From Anas platyrhynchos (Eukaryota > Chordata > Aves > Anseriformes > Anatidae): a stretch of 64,000 bases of DNA. The stretch lies in assembly GCF_047663525.1 (NCBI RefSeq), contig NC_092602.1:10351501-10415500 (forward strand), written 5' to 3'. A program made the translations under genes and the position numbers. Under the pieces are notes generated by a model, which saw nothing but the letters and a program-made list of their open reading frames with translations, was not told the DNA's origin and searched no databases. Each line of letters opens with the position of its first letter. Within the stretch, counting starts at the first letter, position 1. Positions 49,001-60,410 of this stretch are shown one piece after another.

Positions 49001-51946
49001 TCTTAACATTGCTTTTCCTGTGATACCTGTGGGGTTGTCACTGAAGAGACACCTTGTTCAGACAGGAGCAGTACTTGTCTGTATTCTGGGCAAAACATTA
49101 CAGATGAAATCTTGTTGGCTAAGCTGTTTATCTGTGATTTGTATTAATGGTATGGAATCCATTAGGAAGCCATGTGATTCACTTTTAACTCAGTAACTTT
49201 CACTCTCATTTTAGAAGCTGGTGTCCTTTCTGTGTTGCTACAGCAGTTGCAAGTAATAGATACCCAGTAGTTACACAATATATTACACTAAGCTTTAGTC
49301 CTGGCATAAAGAGTAAAGAAGGAAGGCACAGAAGAGCCAGATTGTGAATTTTACAGTTGAGCTGCCAGGATTCATATAGTGCAAATGATTTTCTTAAGAT
49401 ATTTACGTGCATTCTCTCTAAACTCAGTTATTACTTCAAACTTCAGCACGGTCAGGTTTTAGTGTGCGGTATCAAGCATTACTCATAGGTTGCCTGTTAA
49501 GCATGCTGTTACGAAACGCATAGTTGTTTGATAAGGGCTCTTGAGAAGCTCCAGTTTAAGAACAAGAAACCATTCTGGACTGTTTGCATATCAAATGCTC
49601 AACAAAAGCCAAAACACAACGCAGTGAAATACACTGGTTGTCTCTCGTAGATAGATATGCTTAAATGTCTTTTTATTTTTCTTTATTTTTGGGCCAACTT
49701 TCTCTTATTAAAAGGAAACATTAATGTCTTGCTATGAACTAACAGCCATGGGATACAACAACGTGCTTAGTTTAACAGGTTTGTGTGTGCCTGAAGGTCT
49801 TCCTACTGAATTATGCTGAAAGCTTCAGCAACCTGCCATTATTTAACTAAGGGATAGGACTAACTCTTCACCAGTAGATCTCAAAAGCTCTACGTAAAAA
49901 TGTAAAAATAAAATCTTACTCAATGGTGGAGCAGAGCAGATCTAATTTTTTTGTCCTGTCTTAGATTTGAGTCTTCCAGGGTATGATTTCTTTCATGGTG
50001 TGGGCATGTTTGTGTCAATTAAGGTTAAGAACATGTGAGACTCAGTGATGTAATCAAGTCTAAAAATATGATGTTGATTATTAGCAGAATGCTGTGTTTG
50101 AGCAAATCTCCATAATACATGTGCAGCAGTATCTTTCCCTGTGATTACTGAATGGCTGCTATTTTGGGAATATTTCAGGGCTCAGTTTCAAGTGCTCTTG
50201 GGAAGGAAAGTAGGCGAGCTTCCAATAGGCTGGTTTTATTCTGATGGTAAAGCTGCAGAGGGGAAATGCAAAAGACCAGGTGTCTTACATTTGTACAGGT
50301 TCATCTATGAAACTTTATTTTCCTGAACCAGGGAATCAACGCAACCCTTTATTTCTGAGACTTTCTGCTTTTCTTCCTTCCTTCAACAGTGTCATCTTTT
50401 TGATCAGAGGCCTTCTGACTGTTTAGCAGAAAGAGGTAGACAGATATATAATAATCACTACAGACTTAACTGTACCACACTGTTCCTGTGTGAATCTCCT
50501 TCTGTCAGGGTTTATCTGTGCTGTAGTCACAGGAACCTGAATTAGCCTTTCTCTGTGCTGCTGCAGCAAGAGATGTGTCCCAGTCTGAAGCCAGCTAGTT
50601 CTAGGCAAGCTCTGCTACCTCCAGCTATGCTCCGATCCCTGCACGTCTTTTCTCTCACTCTTTCCCAAACCCGCATCTGAAGTAAGGCAAGAAAAAGTGA
50701 TAGAGGCACCTTTAGCTTATTCTACCCCTGTTCCATAATGTTTCTTTGTGTTTAAAACAATCAAGACAGCTCAATGCTGCATAGATTTACTTGCACGCAC
50801 ACTGCAGATAATTCTGGATTGAATGTAATGAAGTAACTGGTATCTCTGTGGCTAATATGATTGCCTGGATGAAAATACAGTGTAGTTGTTTACACGGTGC
50901 TTTGTGAGTTGAAAAGTTTTTCATCTTCCTCCCCACCTCCCCCCCCCCCCAAGAAGGTTATCCTCTAAGTATATATTCCTGAAGAATAAAGCTTAATGGC
51001 AGAGTATTAAAACAATACAATTATTATTAGAATAATAAACATTTGCTATGCAAGCAGCAGATCCATTATGTGATCTCCAGTTTGAAATGGTATCATTTTA
51101 TACAGCGTGCATGGAAATTGCAGCCTATTTTTTCCACTTTGTATGACAGAACACATGTTTATTTGTATACCAAATTAGAGGTATTTGCATATGCATTTTT
51201 AAAATCTGCCTTAGTGTTTCTTTTTCTTTCTTAGGAGTGTTAAGAAAGAAAAAATGGAAAAAAAAAAAAAAAAAAAAGCATGATACATGTAAAAAAAAGG
51301 ATAAAAGAGGCATGATACATAACAAGCATTTTTTTGTCAGATGGAAATTAACTTGTCAGCATCCTAAGAAAATGTCTTTACGAAAAACAGTTATTTCCAA
51401 GAAAATGTCATCATTTAGATACTAAAAAAAAAAAAAAAAGTTTAATATGTTTATCCTGTCTTTCCAAATTTTATAAGCATCTTTCTATTTTGTCTTTGAA
51501 GAAGTTTTTAAATTCTGTCAGCAATTTTGGCTGTTACTGTTTCTAAAAACTTGTGTAATTATCTGGTTAGCCACAAGATGAGTATTCATGAAGGATAGCG
51601 TGCTTTGAGTGCTTGTATCAGAGCAAAGCTTCTTTGCCTCACTCAAGCATTGTATCTCTGTACATACATGACGAGAATGTTTTTTCTTTATCCTAGAATA
51701 AATATTAATTCACAGGTGCAAACAGCTGCAAACATTGCTAGCTTCAAAAGATCTGGATTTTATTGACTAATTCTCTTAAGTATTTTTACAAAACTCTTGT
51801 GAAAGTTGGATGTAATGCTCTAAAGAATCTGGGATAGGAGAAATTGTCCTAAACATGTGGGTGTTTTTCTCTTACAGCTGCGCCGCATGCAGGAGATGAT
51901 TGCACAGATGCAAGCCCAAATGAGGATGAAGCCCAGTGATGATTAA
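28420..51946 (+). CDS. SEPTIN2L: SEPTIN2-like septin GTPase, complete 11 coding exons
   Basis: Septins are GTP-binding proteins that form hetero-oligomeric filaments at the plasma membrane and cytoskeleton and act in cytokinesis, ciliary barriers and exocytosis. Coding exons: 28420-28446, 29604-29703, 31196-31282, 31887-32010, 36564-36698, 37151-37268, 42307-42408, 43226-43371, 44377-44460, 45468-45525 and 51878-51946. These sum to 1050 nt, giving 349 residues with every junction in phase. Landmarks are the polybasic helix RKSVKKG (29-34), G1 GESGLGKST (43-51), switch Thr77 (needed for hydrolysis in the SEPT2 group), G3 DTPGYG (100-105), G4 AKAD (181-184), the septin unique element with GRLYPWG (254-260) and a short C-terminal coiled coil (about 323-344). 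It resembles SEPTIN2 far more than SEPTIN5 throughout. The C-terminus ends MKPSDD and lacks the longer glycine-rich tail of human SEPTIN2 (361 residues). The start has A at -3. The symbol is descriptive; orthology to true SEPTIN2 needs a tree. Confidence 0.93.
28447..29603 (+). other. SEPTIN2L: Intron 2 of SEPTIN2-like gene
   Basis: 1.16 kb, phase 0, AT-rich, with a short TG repeat near 29300 and poly-T near 29335-29352. Nothing else seen. Confidence 0.75.
29604..29703 (+). CDS. SEPTIN2L: SEPTIN2-like exon 3 (N-terminus and polybasic helix)
   Basis: 100 nt after acceptor TTGTCAG and before donor TTG|GTAAGT. Encodes [19 protein letters not shown] and the first beta strand FTLMVV. The polybasic stretch binds phosphoinositides in the family. 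Confidence 0.95.
29704..31195 (+). other. SEPTIN2L: Intron 3 of SEPTIN2-like gene
   Basis: 1.49 kb, phase 1. No repeat family or RNA gene recognised. Confidence 0.8.
31196..31282 (+). CDS. SEPTIN2L: SEPTIN2-like exon 4 (P-loop)
   Basis: 87 nt. Completes the G1 motif GESGLGKST and encodes [20 protein letters not shown]. Donor CAG|GTAAAT. Confidence 0.96.
31283..31886 (+). other. SEPTIN2L: Intron 4 of SEPTIN2-like gene
   Basis: 604 bp, AT-rich, nothing recognised. Confidence 0.8.
31887..32010 (+). CDS. SEPTIN2L: SEPTIN2-like exon 5 (switch I and G3)
   Basis: 124 nt. Encodes [12 protein letters not shown], with the catalytic-type Thr, and [12 protein letters not shown], the G3 motif. Donor CTG|GTATGT. 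Confidence 0.96.
32011..36563 (+). other. SEPTIN2L: Intron 5 of SEPTIN2-like gene
   Basis: 4.55 kb, AT-rich, with short poly-T tracts. No exon, RNA gene or transposon recognised. The 128-codon minus frame at 34754-34368 has no known motif. Confidence 0.7.
36564..36698 (+). CDS. SEPTIN2L: SEPTIN2-like exon 6
   Basis: 135 nt. Encodes [19 protein letters not shown] and [14 protein letters not shown], the most conserved septin core block. Donor TGG|GTAAGA. Confidence 0.96.
36699..37150 (+). other. SEPTIN2L: Intron 6 of SEPTIN2-like gene
   Basis: 452 bp, AT-rich, nothing recognised. Acceptor TTGGCAG. Confidence 0.8.
37151..37268 (+). CDS. SEPTIN2L: SEPTIN2-like exon 7 (G4)
   Basis: 118 nt. Encodes [19 protein letters not shown] and the G4 motif AKAD, then a charged helix KERERLKRR. 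Donor AGA|GTAGGT is a weaker match than its neighbours. The open frame continues 25 codons into the intron. Confidence 0.95.
40043..40070 (+). repeat. Poly-T tract (28 T)
   Basis: Homopolymer inside intron 7. Confidence 0.85.
41262..41545 (-). mobile_element. CR1 LINE fragment (reverse-transcriptase core)
   Basis: On the minus strand the reading [17 protein letters not shown], then [15 protein letters not shown] and INDLDAGL, are reverse-transcriptase landmarks of CR1/Jockey-type LINEs. The frame is open over the fragment but ends in unrelated intron sequence on both sides, so both the 5' part and the usual CR1 3' tail are missing. The catalytic YADD box that would follow is not present. Confidence 0.88.
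42307..42408 (+). CDS. SEPTIN2L: SEPTIN2-like exon 8 (before a GC donor)
   Basis: 102 nt. Encodes [19 protein letters not shown] and [15 protein letters not shown]. The donor is AAG|GCAAGT, a GC donor with otherwise perfect consensus. Using the GT four bases further on would break the frame. Confidence 0.93.
42409..43225 (+). other. SEPTIN2L: Intron 8, GC-AG type
   Basis: 817 bp, starting GCAAGT and ending CAACTAG. GC-AG introns are a minor class of U2-type introns. Nothing else recognised. Confidence 0.85.
43226..43371 (+). CDS. SEPTIN2L: SEPTIN2-like exon 9 (septin unique element)
   Basis: 146 nt. Encodes [20 protein letters not shown] and [19 protein letters not shown], the start of the septin unique element used in filament interfaces. 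Donor GGT|GTGAGT. Confidence 0.96.
43372..44376 (+). other. SEPTIN2L: Intron 9 of SEPTIN2-like gene
   Basis: About 1.0 kb. A short tandem TTTAAGTAA-type repeat lies around 43834-43860. Nothing else recognised. Confidence 0.75.
44377..44460 (+). CDS. SEPTIN2L: SEPTIN2-like exon 10
   Basis: 84 nt. Encodes [19 protein letters not shown] and SERLKRTG. Donor CAA|GTAAGT. Confidence 0.96.
44461..45467 (+). other. SEPTIN2L: Intron 10 of SEPTIN2-like gene
   Basis: About 1.0 kb, AT-rich, nothing recognised. Confidence 0.75.
45468..45525 (+). CDS. SEPTIN2L: SEPTIN2-like exon 11 (linker and coiled-coil start)
   Basis: 58 nt. Encodes [19 protein letters not shown]. This linker is the part most unlike human SEPTIN2. 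Donor GAG|GTAAGG. Confidence 0.93.
45526..51877 (+). other. SEPTIN2L: Intron 11 of SEPTIN2-like gene
   Basis: 6.35 kb. A 12-C run lies at about 50939-50950, and poly-A tracts at 51258-51277 and about 51424-51439. A GC-richer patch lies at 48180-48260. No exon recognised. Confidence 0.7.
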
Positions 51947-51971
51947 GATGTTTAACATCTGGATGCATCAG
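51878..51971 (+). CDS. SEPTIN2L: SEPTIN2-like last coding exon (coding to 51946)
   Basis: Acceptor TCTTACAG. Encodes [17 protein letters not shown] and ends KPSDD, stop TAA at 51944-51946. A good donor (CAG|GTATGA) at 51972 raises the possibility that the 3' UTR is split; otherwise the exon continues to the polyadenylation signals near 52.14-52.37 kb. Confidence 0.9.
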
Positions 51972-52142
51972 GTATGACTTTTCTGACATTTTACTCCTCC
52001 TACATAAGATTTTTGTAGTGACTGTTGTCAGTTTTGCACTTCTGTGGCACATCAGAGTGAAGAAATCTTGTAGCAAATACGGTTTCTTCAGAAATTCTGC
52101 TTTCTACAGCTTTTCTGGCATAATTTCTCTTTTAAATGCAAG

Positions 52143-52148
52143 AATAAA
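52143..52148 (+). terminator. SEPTIN2L: Candidate proximal poly(A) signal of SEPTIN2-like gene
   Basis: AATAAA 197 nt past the stop codon. Further copies lie at 52236-52241 and in an overlapping AAATAAATAAATAAA cluster at 52351-52365. Which is used cannot be read from sequence. Confidence 0.4.
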
Positions 52149-55100
52149 ACATAGAATATGAGGAATCTTGTTGCTCAATATTTCGGTGTTTAATACTCCA
52201 GTTGTGATTGCTGGTCTTCTGGAATGTAAAGCTTGAATAAAATGGATTATATTATCCCGTATGACCTTGTGGCAGCTGCCAACATTCCAAGCCTAAAATA
52301 AGGAGATTTTTGTTGCCTTTATTTGAACCTTCAGTCTTCCTGTTTATATTAAATAAATAAATAAAGAATCTCCTAAGGAACAAGATTACTTACTGGATTC
52401 CTGTTTAAGCAGAAGTTGATGGTTTTAATGGTATGTGTACTGTGATCTTTCAGTGAAGTAGTTAAGGGAAAGAAGTGATTCAGACTTAGGTTTCTTACTC
52501 TTACAATTCCAAATCTTGTGGGCAGGGGAGTCTTCGCATCAAGTCTTCCAACTTTCATACTAAGATATATATTCCCACAGCTGGAAATTTAAACCCTGAG
52601 GTTAATTTGTGGCTGACCGTGCACCGTATGTGATATCAGTGTCTGACATAAAGCTCTCATTTCCTCAGACAGGAGCTGGTAATTATGCAGACTGTTAAAT
52701 ATTTTAGCTTGAACTGAAGGTCCCAAGATTTCATGCTGACATTATCATAAGGCCAGACTCCGGCGTCTTGTGAAAAAAGCTGTTTGATGCAGGAAACCTT
52801 ATATAGTATAAATTACTATTGCTATTTGCAAGCAAGCTCAATTATTTATGTGACTTACAAATCACGTTTAATAACATGCATCCTTTAAACTTATATTTGG
52901 TAAGAAAAAAGCACCCTAAGTCTAATTGCCTTGTTTATAGTTGCTTGCAGAGCATAGGATGTCTGAAATTGGCATCTGAGGGCTCACAGTAAGGGTTAGC
53001 CGGCAGTGGCACCAGATTCCATGTGTTTCACAGCTTCTGGCAATACTGAATATGGTATTTATGAAAACAAATTGCAGCGTGGTGTGTCCCAAACTGAATT
53101 CGCAGCTATGGCTACATAAGAAAACAAAGTTCTGAGCGTGCTTATGTGTGTCCAAGTGAAATGTGATTTTTTAGATAGTTTACAAATCTGAAATACATCT
53201 TGGATCACGAAACGTATTAAGCAGGAAATCTTTCCAGGTTAGGCTATGTGATCTTGTAGTGATTTAGTTTGAACCAAATAATAAGTTTCCTGATCTGAAA
53301 TAGTCAATATGAAAAAAGTTGAGAAGGATTTGAGTGAGATCTTCATGTGCAAAGGTCCTCCTGTTTGTTTTGGAATCTGCTAAGCTAGATTTCTGCAGCT
53401 GCTAGGGAAATTGTATTGTTTGATAGATTGCTTTCAGGAAAATGTTTTGAAAACTTCTTTTAACCTTTCAGATATTGATTGATAGAATTTAGTATAACTC
53501 ATTGGCTAATATGCACAGTCAGAACTGCAGCTGCAGTCCTGCTAAACTGGAGTGTTGCTGTATGAGCCCATCAGTACGCTGAAGTGAATCCTCATCCAGA
53601 ACTTATCCCTAGGGAAGTTTCTCTCATGTATGTTAACTGGCTTCAGATAAGGAGGAATGATGATTTCAACCTCCACTATTCCCATCAAATTTATTTGTGC
53701 TGTTTTATTGAATACATTATTTCCAGAGAAAGCAGGAAACTTGTAATTAACACAGTAGTTAACAGAAATGTCAACACGTATCAAAATATATTTGGTATCT
53801 TTTTGTTCTATCGCAGCTTATCTCAAGCATCTCTTAGGCTCTAGTTCTACAAGAATTTAAGTATTAGCCTCTGACAGCACTGCTACTGAAAGCATTCTCT
53901 CTCTTCCTGTTGCTTTTTTGCACTTATCTTTACACTGAGAAAAATAAGTAACTTCGTGGACAACATGTGAAGTCACTGTTATTATTTTGGGCGAATACGT
54001 ATTTATACATTTTCTTCAGAAATCCTTTAAATCTCTGTAAAGCTTGCACAAAGGTGTTTTCAGGTATTTTTGGAAAAAGACCAGAACATTGTGGTCTAAG
54101 TGACTTCATGGGTAAGAGTTGGGGAGTGAACAGCTGGAAAATTAAATGTGGTGATGTCCGAATATGTGAAATACCCACCCACTTCTGGCCTTCAGATGTA
54201 CTTTGGGATGGGGTGGGGAAGATTGCTGAATGTTTTGGGGCTTTCCGTAGAGTCTGGGATTGCATGATGATAAAGGTGAAATCAGATCTTCGCCCCGAAG
54301 ACCAGCAAGTCTGTATAGCATGAAATGCTGTAAAGAAGGGATGACTGGAAGGAAGGTCTGGTTTATCTGGTCCCCTTTGAATAGAGGTGTCTTTAAAGGT
54401 TTATGGAAGGAGTGAAAGGAGAATTGACTACAAGCAGTTTCCTTTGGTTTCCTTTGCTTTCAGGCTAGTGTAAGAGAAGCATGGGCGAGTGACATAGGTG
54501 AAGGTTGTACACAGTGGGCTGTTTTTTGTTTTTGTTTTTTTTTTAAAGTAGACATCTGTGGGGAAGTGAAGAAAAGCACTGGTGGAGACTGAGGAAAGGA
54601 AGATGATTTTGTGGACAGTAGCAACCATAGTGCCAAGTGCAGTTTTTGACACAAGTCTGAGAGTACTTAGTCTACATGATAGTGGTTTTCAGAGCTTTTC
54701 AGAGCAGTTTTCCACCTAAATATTTTCTACAAATCGTGCACGTAGAGTTTGTAGCAGGCAGTGAGAGCACAGACAGACGTGAAAATAAAGGTAGAATAAG
54801 CAGGAACCATTTTTCCCCTAACTTTTGATATGTTAGTCTTATGAGTCCATGTGAAGTACAATAAAGACTTCAAGACAAGTTTAATTTCCACATTTCTTGC
54901 TTCCAAAATGCAAGACTGCTGTAAAGTGGAGGGGTTTATTGCTTCTTACATTAGGCAGCTCAAATGAATGCTCAGAGAGAAAGGAGGTGGAGATCTGAAG
55001 TTACCAGAAACTAAAACAAATGCAGTTTTATTTGTTGGTTCCAATATGAAATGCTTCTTGCCTGTTGAAGTAAGTCTGCAGTAACCCTAACAGCATATTT

Positions 55101-56984
55101 ACTAGTTTCTGAACCTATCTCAGATGAGCAACTGTTATGAAAAGCTGCAGTTATTTTTGTAAAGTGAGATGTTTATTGATGCTTTTTTTTCCCCTTCCTT
55201 TTCTGTTTCTGAAAGTGTGGGTCTTTGCAATCTGTTTTCCTCTTGTTATTCTTACAAATCTGAATCGTCTGTCTGGTACACAGCTTCAACATCACAGTGG
55301 GACAGAGCAGTAACAGAAACCAGGCAATGGAAAACAAATATAACCAGCTGGAAATACAGTTATGGTTAGGGAAATGTATTTTTGGGGAAGAAAAGGCATT
55401 TTAAAATATCTGTAGGATGTTAATTCTTTAGTAAAGCTCGTGATTTCCATGAGTACTTTAAAGTGTTCTGAGCTCCCTAACGCTGTTCTGATTCTAGATA
55501 AGAACTGCTCTGAAGGCCCCAAACAGCCAGTTCTTTAGTTCTTTCTACCAATGAATTGACAGCATTTAACAGAGCTCCACAAAGCATTGTCATAGCAACC
55601 AGCCTTCTAAAATGATGCTGCTGAATGCCGAATTGATCTGATGAGAAATGTCATTTGAGGAAGTAAAGATCATGTTGTAGTTTTTGGCAGCTGAAATTGA
55701 AAGCCTAGAGAATGTGGAGCTTTGGCAAAGTTGTACTATTTGGAACAAGCACCTGGCACTGCCGGGGGATGTTTCTCTAGCCAAAAACTGGCCTAGCAGA
55801 GCGCTGTCATTCTCCAGCACTTTCCAGCTCTCTGAACTTAGGAGTTGTTCAACAAACCCTGCATTGATGGATGAGCATAAATTTTAGTTTCCTTTAGACT
55901 TGACTTCTGATTTAAAATCAACATTTTCCCCTTGCTACTGTACAGCAGGGTTGCACAGCACTGAATTGGTGTGGCTCTGCAGGACCTTGATGTTAACTCA
56001 GATACAGAAATCTCAGCAGTGTCCGTAAGAGCTGCCTTGGGGCTGGTGCCTGCCCACTTGGAGTTGGTGCCTGCCTGCCCTTGTGCATAATGCGGAGACA
56101 GCTAGGCATACTTACAGGTGATGGACATTATATGGCTTTTAATCCTCATCACAGAGAACGACAAACTCCATTTGAACTCTTTCATCTAAAAATATCTTAC
56201 ACCTCTCTATTAGCCCATACTGCTCTCAACTGGTAGATCAGTCGTCTTCCACTTGCAATCCAGGAACTTAAGAAGAGGTAATGTTGTGCTTGGATTGTGA
56301 CCTGGGCTGTTCTACACTATCTCTGCTTGTGGATTTTGACAGAAAATAATCTGTTCAGCTCTTCCCAGTAGGAAATCAGGTAGCACTTCATTGAAGTGGT
56401 AGTCTTCAAAACACTATACAGAAAAAATACATATTGTTAATATGGTAAGACTGAGGAGTTAGGTCGGTAAACCTGTACCTAAATATGGTCTATTTAAAGA
56501 ACCTTGCTTGGATTTTCTTCTCTGTACAATTTCTGTATGCAAAACTTCCTGGAATTTGTCAAGACCTATTTCAATAAGGAACAGAAATGATGTCTCATTT
56601 CTAACTCTTAGGATAGATGCATCTTGAAAATTGCATTCCCATTGAGACCAATTTCCAGAACTGCTCTGTTCCCTCTAGAGGAGAGCAGAGAGAGAAACGA
56701 CCCTCCCACCTCCCCAGAACAAAAACAGTCTCCATTTTGCAGACTTAAAAGCTTTCCAAGGAATACGATGAGTTTGCAAAATGTAAAATGAAAACAATTG
56801 AAACACCCAAAAGCAAATTTTCTGATAATTTCACATAATTACACAAAAATAGAAGTAAATAGATTAATGCAAATTGCCTTGATTTTTGCCAAGTGATCCC
56901 TGAATAGAGAGCGGTTCAAATCAAATTCCTAACGGGTCCCTGCAGAAATCCTGTTTTTGTGGGGAAATGTCAGAGTGAGTGGAA

Positions 56985-56989
<5 letters not shown>

Positions 56990-57015
<26 letters not shown>
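56990..57015 (+). repeat. Poly-T tract (26 T)
   Basis: Homopolymer in the inter-septin interval. Confidence 0.85.
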
Positions 57016-59625
57016 ACTAATATGTAGATGCCTTGGGAAGGATTAAGGCCACAGTGCAGTGACATGCACAGTTCCTGTAAATATGCAGTGGTACCTTGCA
57101 TTCCTGCCTCTGAAAGGCTTGATTTCTCAGGAATTATACAATTTAAGTATTTCCACCTTTTATTATATCTCAGTGACACTCTGCACTGGATGCAGAGGGT
57201 GAAGGGAAGCATTCACTGCTGGAGTTTTGTAGGCACTAGCAGGCCAAGGAGGGGAGCACAGATCTTTTAGGGCTGTGCCAAGGCCTGACGTGTTATCGTG
57301 GTGGGCCTCTAAATGCTTCAGGCAGCTTTTTACTCCATAAGCATTTTCAGAGAAACTTTTGTAATAGTTGTGGAGCTTGGAGCCTCATATATATGTGACT
57401 CAGTGCACATTAAGCCTATTAGCACATTAAATTAACTGATAAATGTTGGAAAACAGTTCAAAAGCCAGTTTTGTAACTGTATAGTTGGCTGATGGCATTT
57501 ATTATGGAGAAATAAAAGGTGTTGCTACAGACTAGCAAAAGGAAATGGAACAAACTTGAAGCATGGGACTCACCAGAGAATGACAAATTTAACTGTAACC
57601 TAAACCGAGGTTGTAACAACATAAATCAAAAGTAGCAAACAACAGGACATTGGTTTTATCTAGTATTTAATGGTTTTGTTTTTCCAGGAGTTCTAATAAA
57701 GTTTCCAGATGTTTTTTTTTTTCCTGATACAGAAGCTCCAGGGTTTAACTATAAAGCAAGCCTTGTGGAAAGACTCAATTTCTAAAAGCTCTTGCTAGGG
57801 GTTGGAAAGCAAAATGGTTGTAGCTGCAACATAAAATGGGTGATACTTGAAGAAAAAGAATTTAGGTCAGTAAGAAAATGTAACTGGTTATAAAACTTCC
57901 CTCCCTGGGAACTGAGGACTCTAGGGGGAGATGTGTCAAGCTGCCCTGTGTTACAGTGGTGTCCTTTAAAGCAACCGAAGGGGGCAAAACAAGCCTGTTC
58001 CTTCCAAAGTCTTCTGAAACCTTTACAAATGTAGGATAATTGGTGTTCTGAAGACGTGCATCAGGGTGCATGTGTATGTAGTGCTAGCTAGGCTCCTTTC
58101 TGGTTCTGTTTTAGTGGCATACTGCAGAAACGTGTTTAGTGCGTTACATCAAATAACGGTGGGGCTTCATGTTGCAGGTGGAGGCATTTAATAAAGACAC
58201 GTATGGGGGAGTCTTAATGCATAAAAGTGGAGATAAAATCTGTAATGAACAATACCAACCTAATGTCTCATAAGGTATTGCATCATGAGGAGATTAGGAA
58301 GAAAGCAGTGAAGTGAATCCACACTGAAAACACACAAGCATACTTTGCCCAGTGATGTTCTACAAGCATAATAACAAAAACAGATGCTGCATTGCTGATG
58401 TTGGTAACACAAGCACACTTGTGCTTATAACCAGAGCCTTCACGTTTATTGGGAACTCCCGTCTTTTTGTGAAATCAGTTACCACCTCCTCTTGATATGC
58501 CTTCCATATCAGGAATTTAGTTTCTTTTTCATATTTGACCTAACAGTGTAGCATGAGGGTAGTTTTGCATTTGAATATTGAATATGGTTAGCAATGCATG
58601 GACTCTGGCTTTAAAGCTTACTGCTGCCTTGCTTGTTCTGGTTACGTGAAGTGATGGCCTACTTGAGATGTTAGGTAACTGCCATTCTCACAGTGGGAAT
58701 TTTTTTCAATACATGAACAGCAAAGGACCCCGATTGTCAGCTTCCTTTCCTTGTTATCCCAACTGTAATCAGCAAGTGCAGTCTGGATGGGTGTTGCACC
58801 GTACTTTTCTTGGCACAGCAATGTTTTCTAGGGTATTTCTTTATTTCCATCCAGATGAATGTTTCAATTAAGCTGTTTTTTCCTCTTGTGAATAAGTACT
58901 TTTGGGACTAGAGAACCAGAGGGGTCTCCCAACTTCTAAACCTGCCACGGCTTTTTTAAGCAGGGCTTAATTTTCAGGAGAAGCTGGAATTCTGCTTTCT
59001 TGGTAGCAGCCTTTTCAATTGGCAAGTGACTACAAAGACATCCAGAACTGGTCATTTCTGAAGTGATAGCTCAATATCCCTGCCTCCAGCCATGTCAATC
59101 AGTGCTGCTGTATGAAGCCTTGGGAAAATGTTTGCTTTCCTGTTTTACCTAAGCAGTGTCATAAGAGTGTTCATACGTAATATTAATCTTGCTGCTTATT
59201 TTTAGCCATGTTTAGATGATATTTTTTTCAATTCAGTTTTTGTCATCACGAGTAATGCTTCACATAACAGGCGGCAGGGGCTGATCTCTTGTGTTACTGT
59301 TTGGATGAGCCCTAACAGTGCTCGTGTTCTCACAGGCTAGAAGGAGTGTGGGTGCCTAAGAAAGTATGCGACTAAAAATAGATTCTTGTTTATGCTTTTA
59401 TTAGACATTTGTGATAAATATCTGGGGCCAAACTGCGTCAGGAACTTGCCGTAGTCATCAGCCAGCTCAGTTGATCCAGTCCTAGCGCAGGTCTCTGCGG
59501 CAGCAACTTGGTGCCCTGCTCCCTGCGTTACGCTGCTTGCTTGGAGGGGTCAGAATGCCAAAAATGCTCCAGTGCTGAGAATTTGTCCGTTCTAATGCTC
59601 TTTGTTTTCCACTTTTGTTCACAGC

Positions 59626-60410
59626 AGTATACACTTCTCTAAGTGGATGGGTGCTCTGTTTTCTTTGACCAAGTGGTAACGTTCAAATGCAAGATGCCGC
59701 AGATCAAGACCTGCGTTAAAACAAACACAAAGTCTGAAGATTGTGTTGTAAAACTGCTTGTTTTATATATTCAATGTTAATCAAGTTATATTGTATCTTT
59801 TTTGAGTACTTTGGTAACACTGTCTTCATACTTATCAATGTGTTTTTATTATCCTTCCTATACCTTTTGATACAGAAATGCATAGAGTATGCTGTTTGGG
59901 CTAGTCATTGTGCTGGGTTTAAGGAGTTAATCGTGTATCTGCTAGATTCTTCTGAACCGTTTTGTGATTAATTCTAAAAGACTTTGTGGCCTGTTTACAG
60001 TAAATGTATGTGTTTGCACAGTATCGTAACTTTCACTTGCTATTTTAAGCCATTCTGTATTGTATCAGTTTCTTCATAACTTTCTCTCTGATCCAATTAC
60101 TTTTTAAGCTTCCTCTCTGGTGACTTGTGTTTGTGTGATGTATGAGAAAATATACAAACACGGACAATACACCAGTGATGCAGAGAAGCTGGCTCTTCTA
60201 AATCATCGTGCCTTAAAATATTGTGAACACTATGCATGCCAGAGATTTCTGTGGATGCCTCTGAAGATGTCTTCAGGTCTCAAGTATTGCTTGCAAGAAT
60301 TCCTGCCACAGGCATTTTTCTCTCAGCTGAGTAATGGCATGTACCGAACCTTTTATATACCATGACACTAATTTTCATTGAGGTTTTGTAATAAATGTAT
60401 GGATGTGGAA
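59626..60410 (+). other. SEPTIN2L: Possible distal 3' UTR exon of SEPTIN2-like gene
   Basis: An acceptor-like TTGTTCACAG ends at about 59625. It is followed by a U-rich, stop-rich segment and AATAAA near 60390. Together with the donor at 51972 this would make a spliced 3' UTR. This is inference only. Confidence 0.25.

Noticed and set aside
53967-54323. 118-codon open frame between the septins
   Set aside because: No recognisable domain, no CpG island or splice context, and an overlapping antisense frame of similar length.
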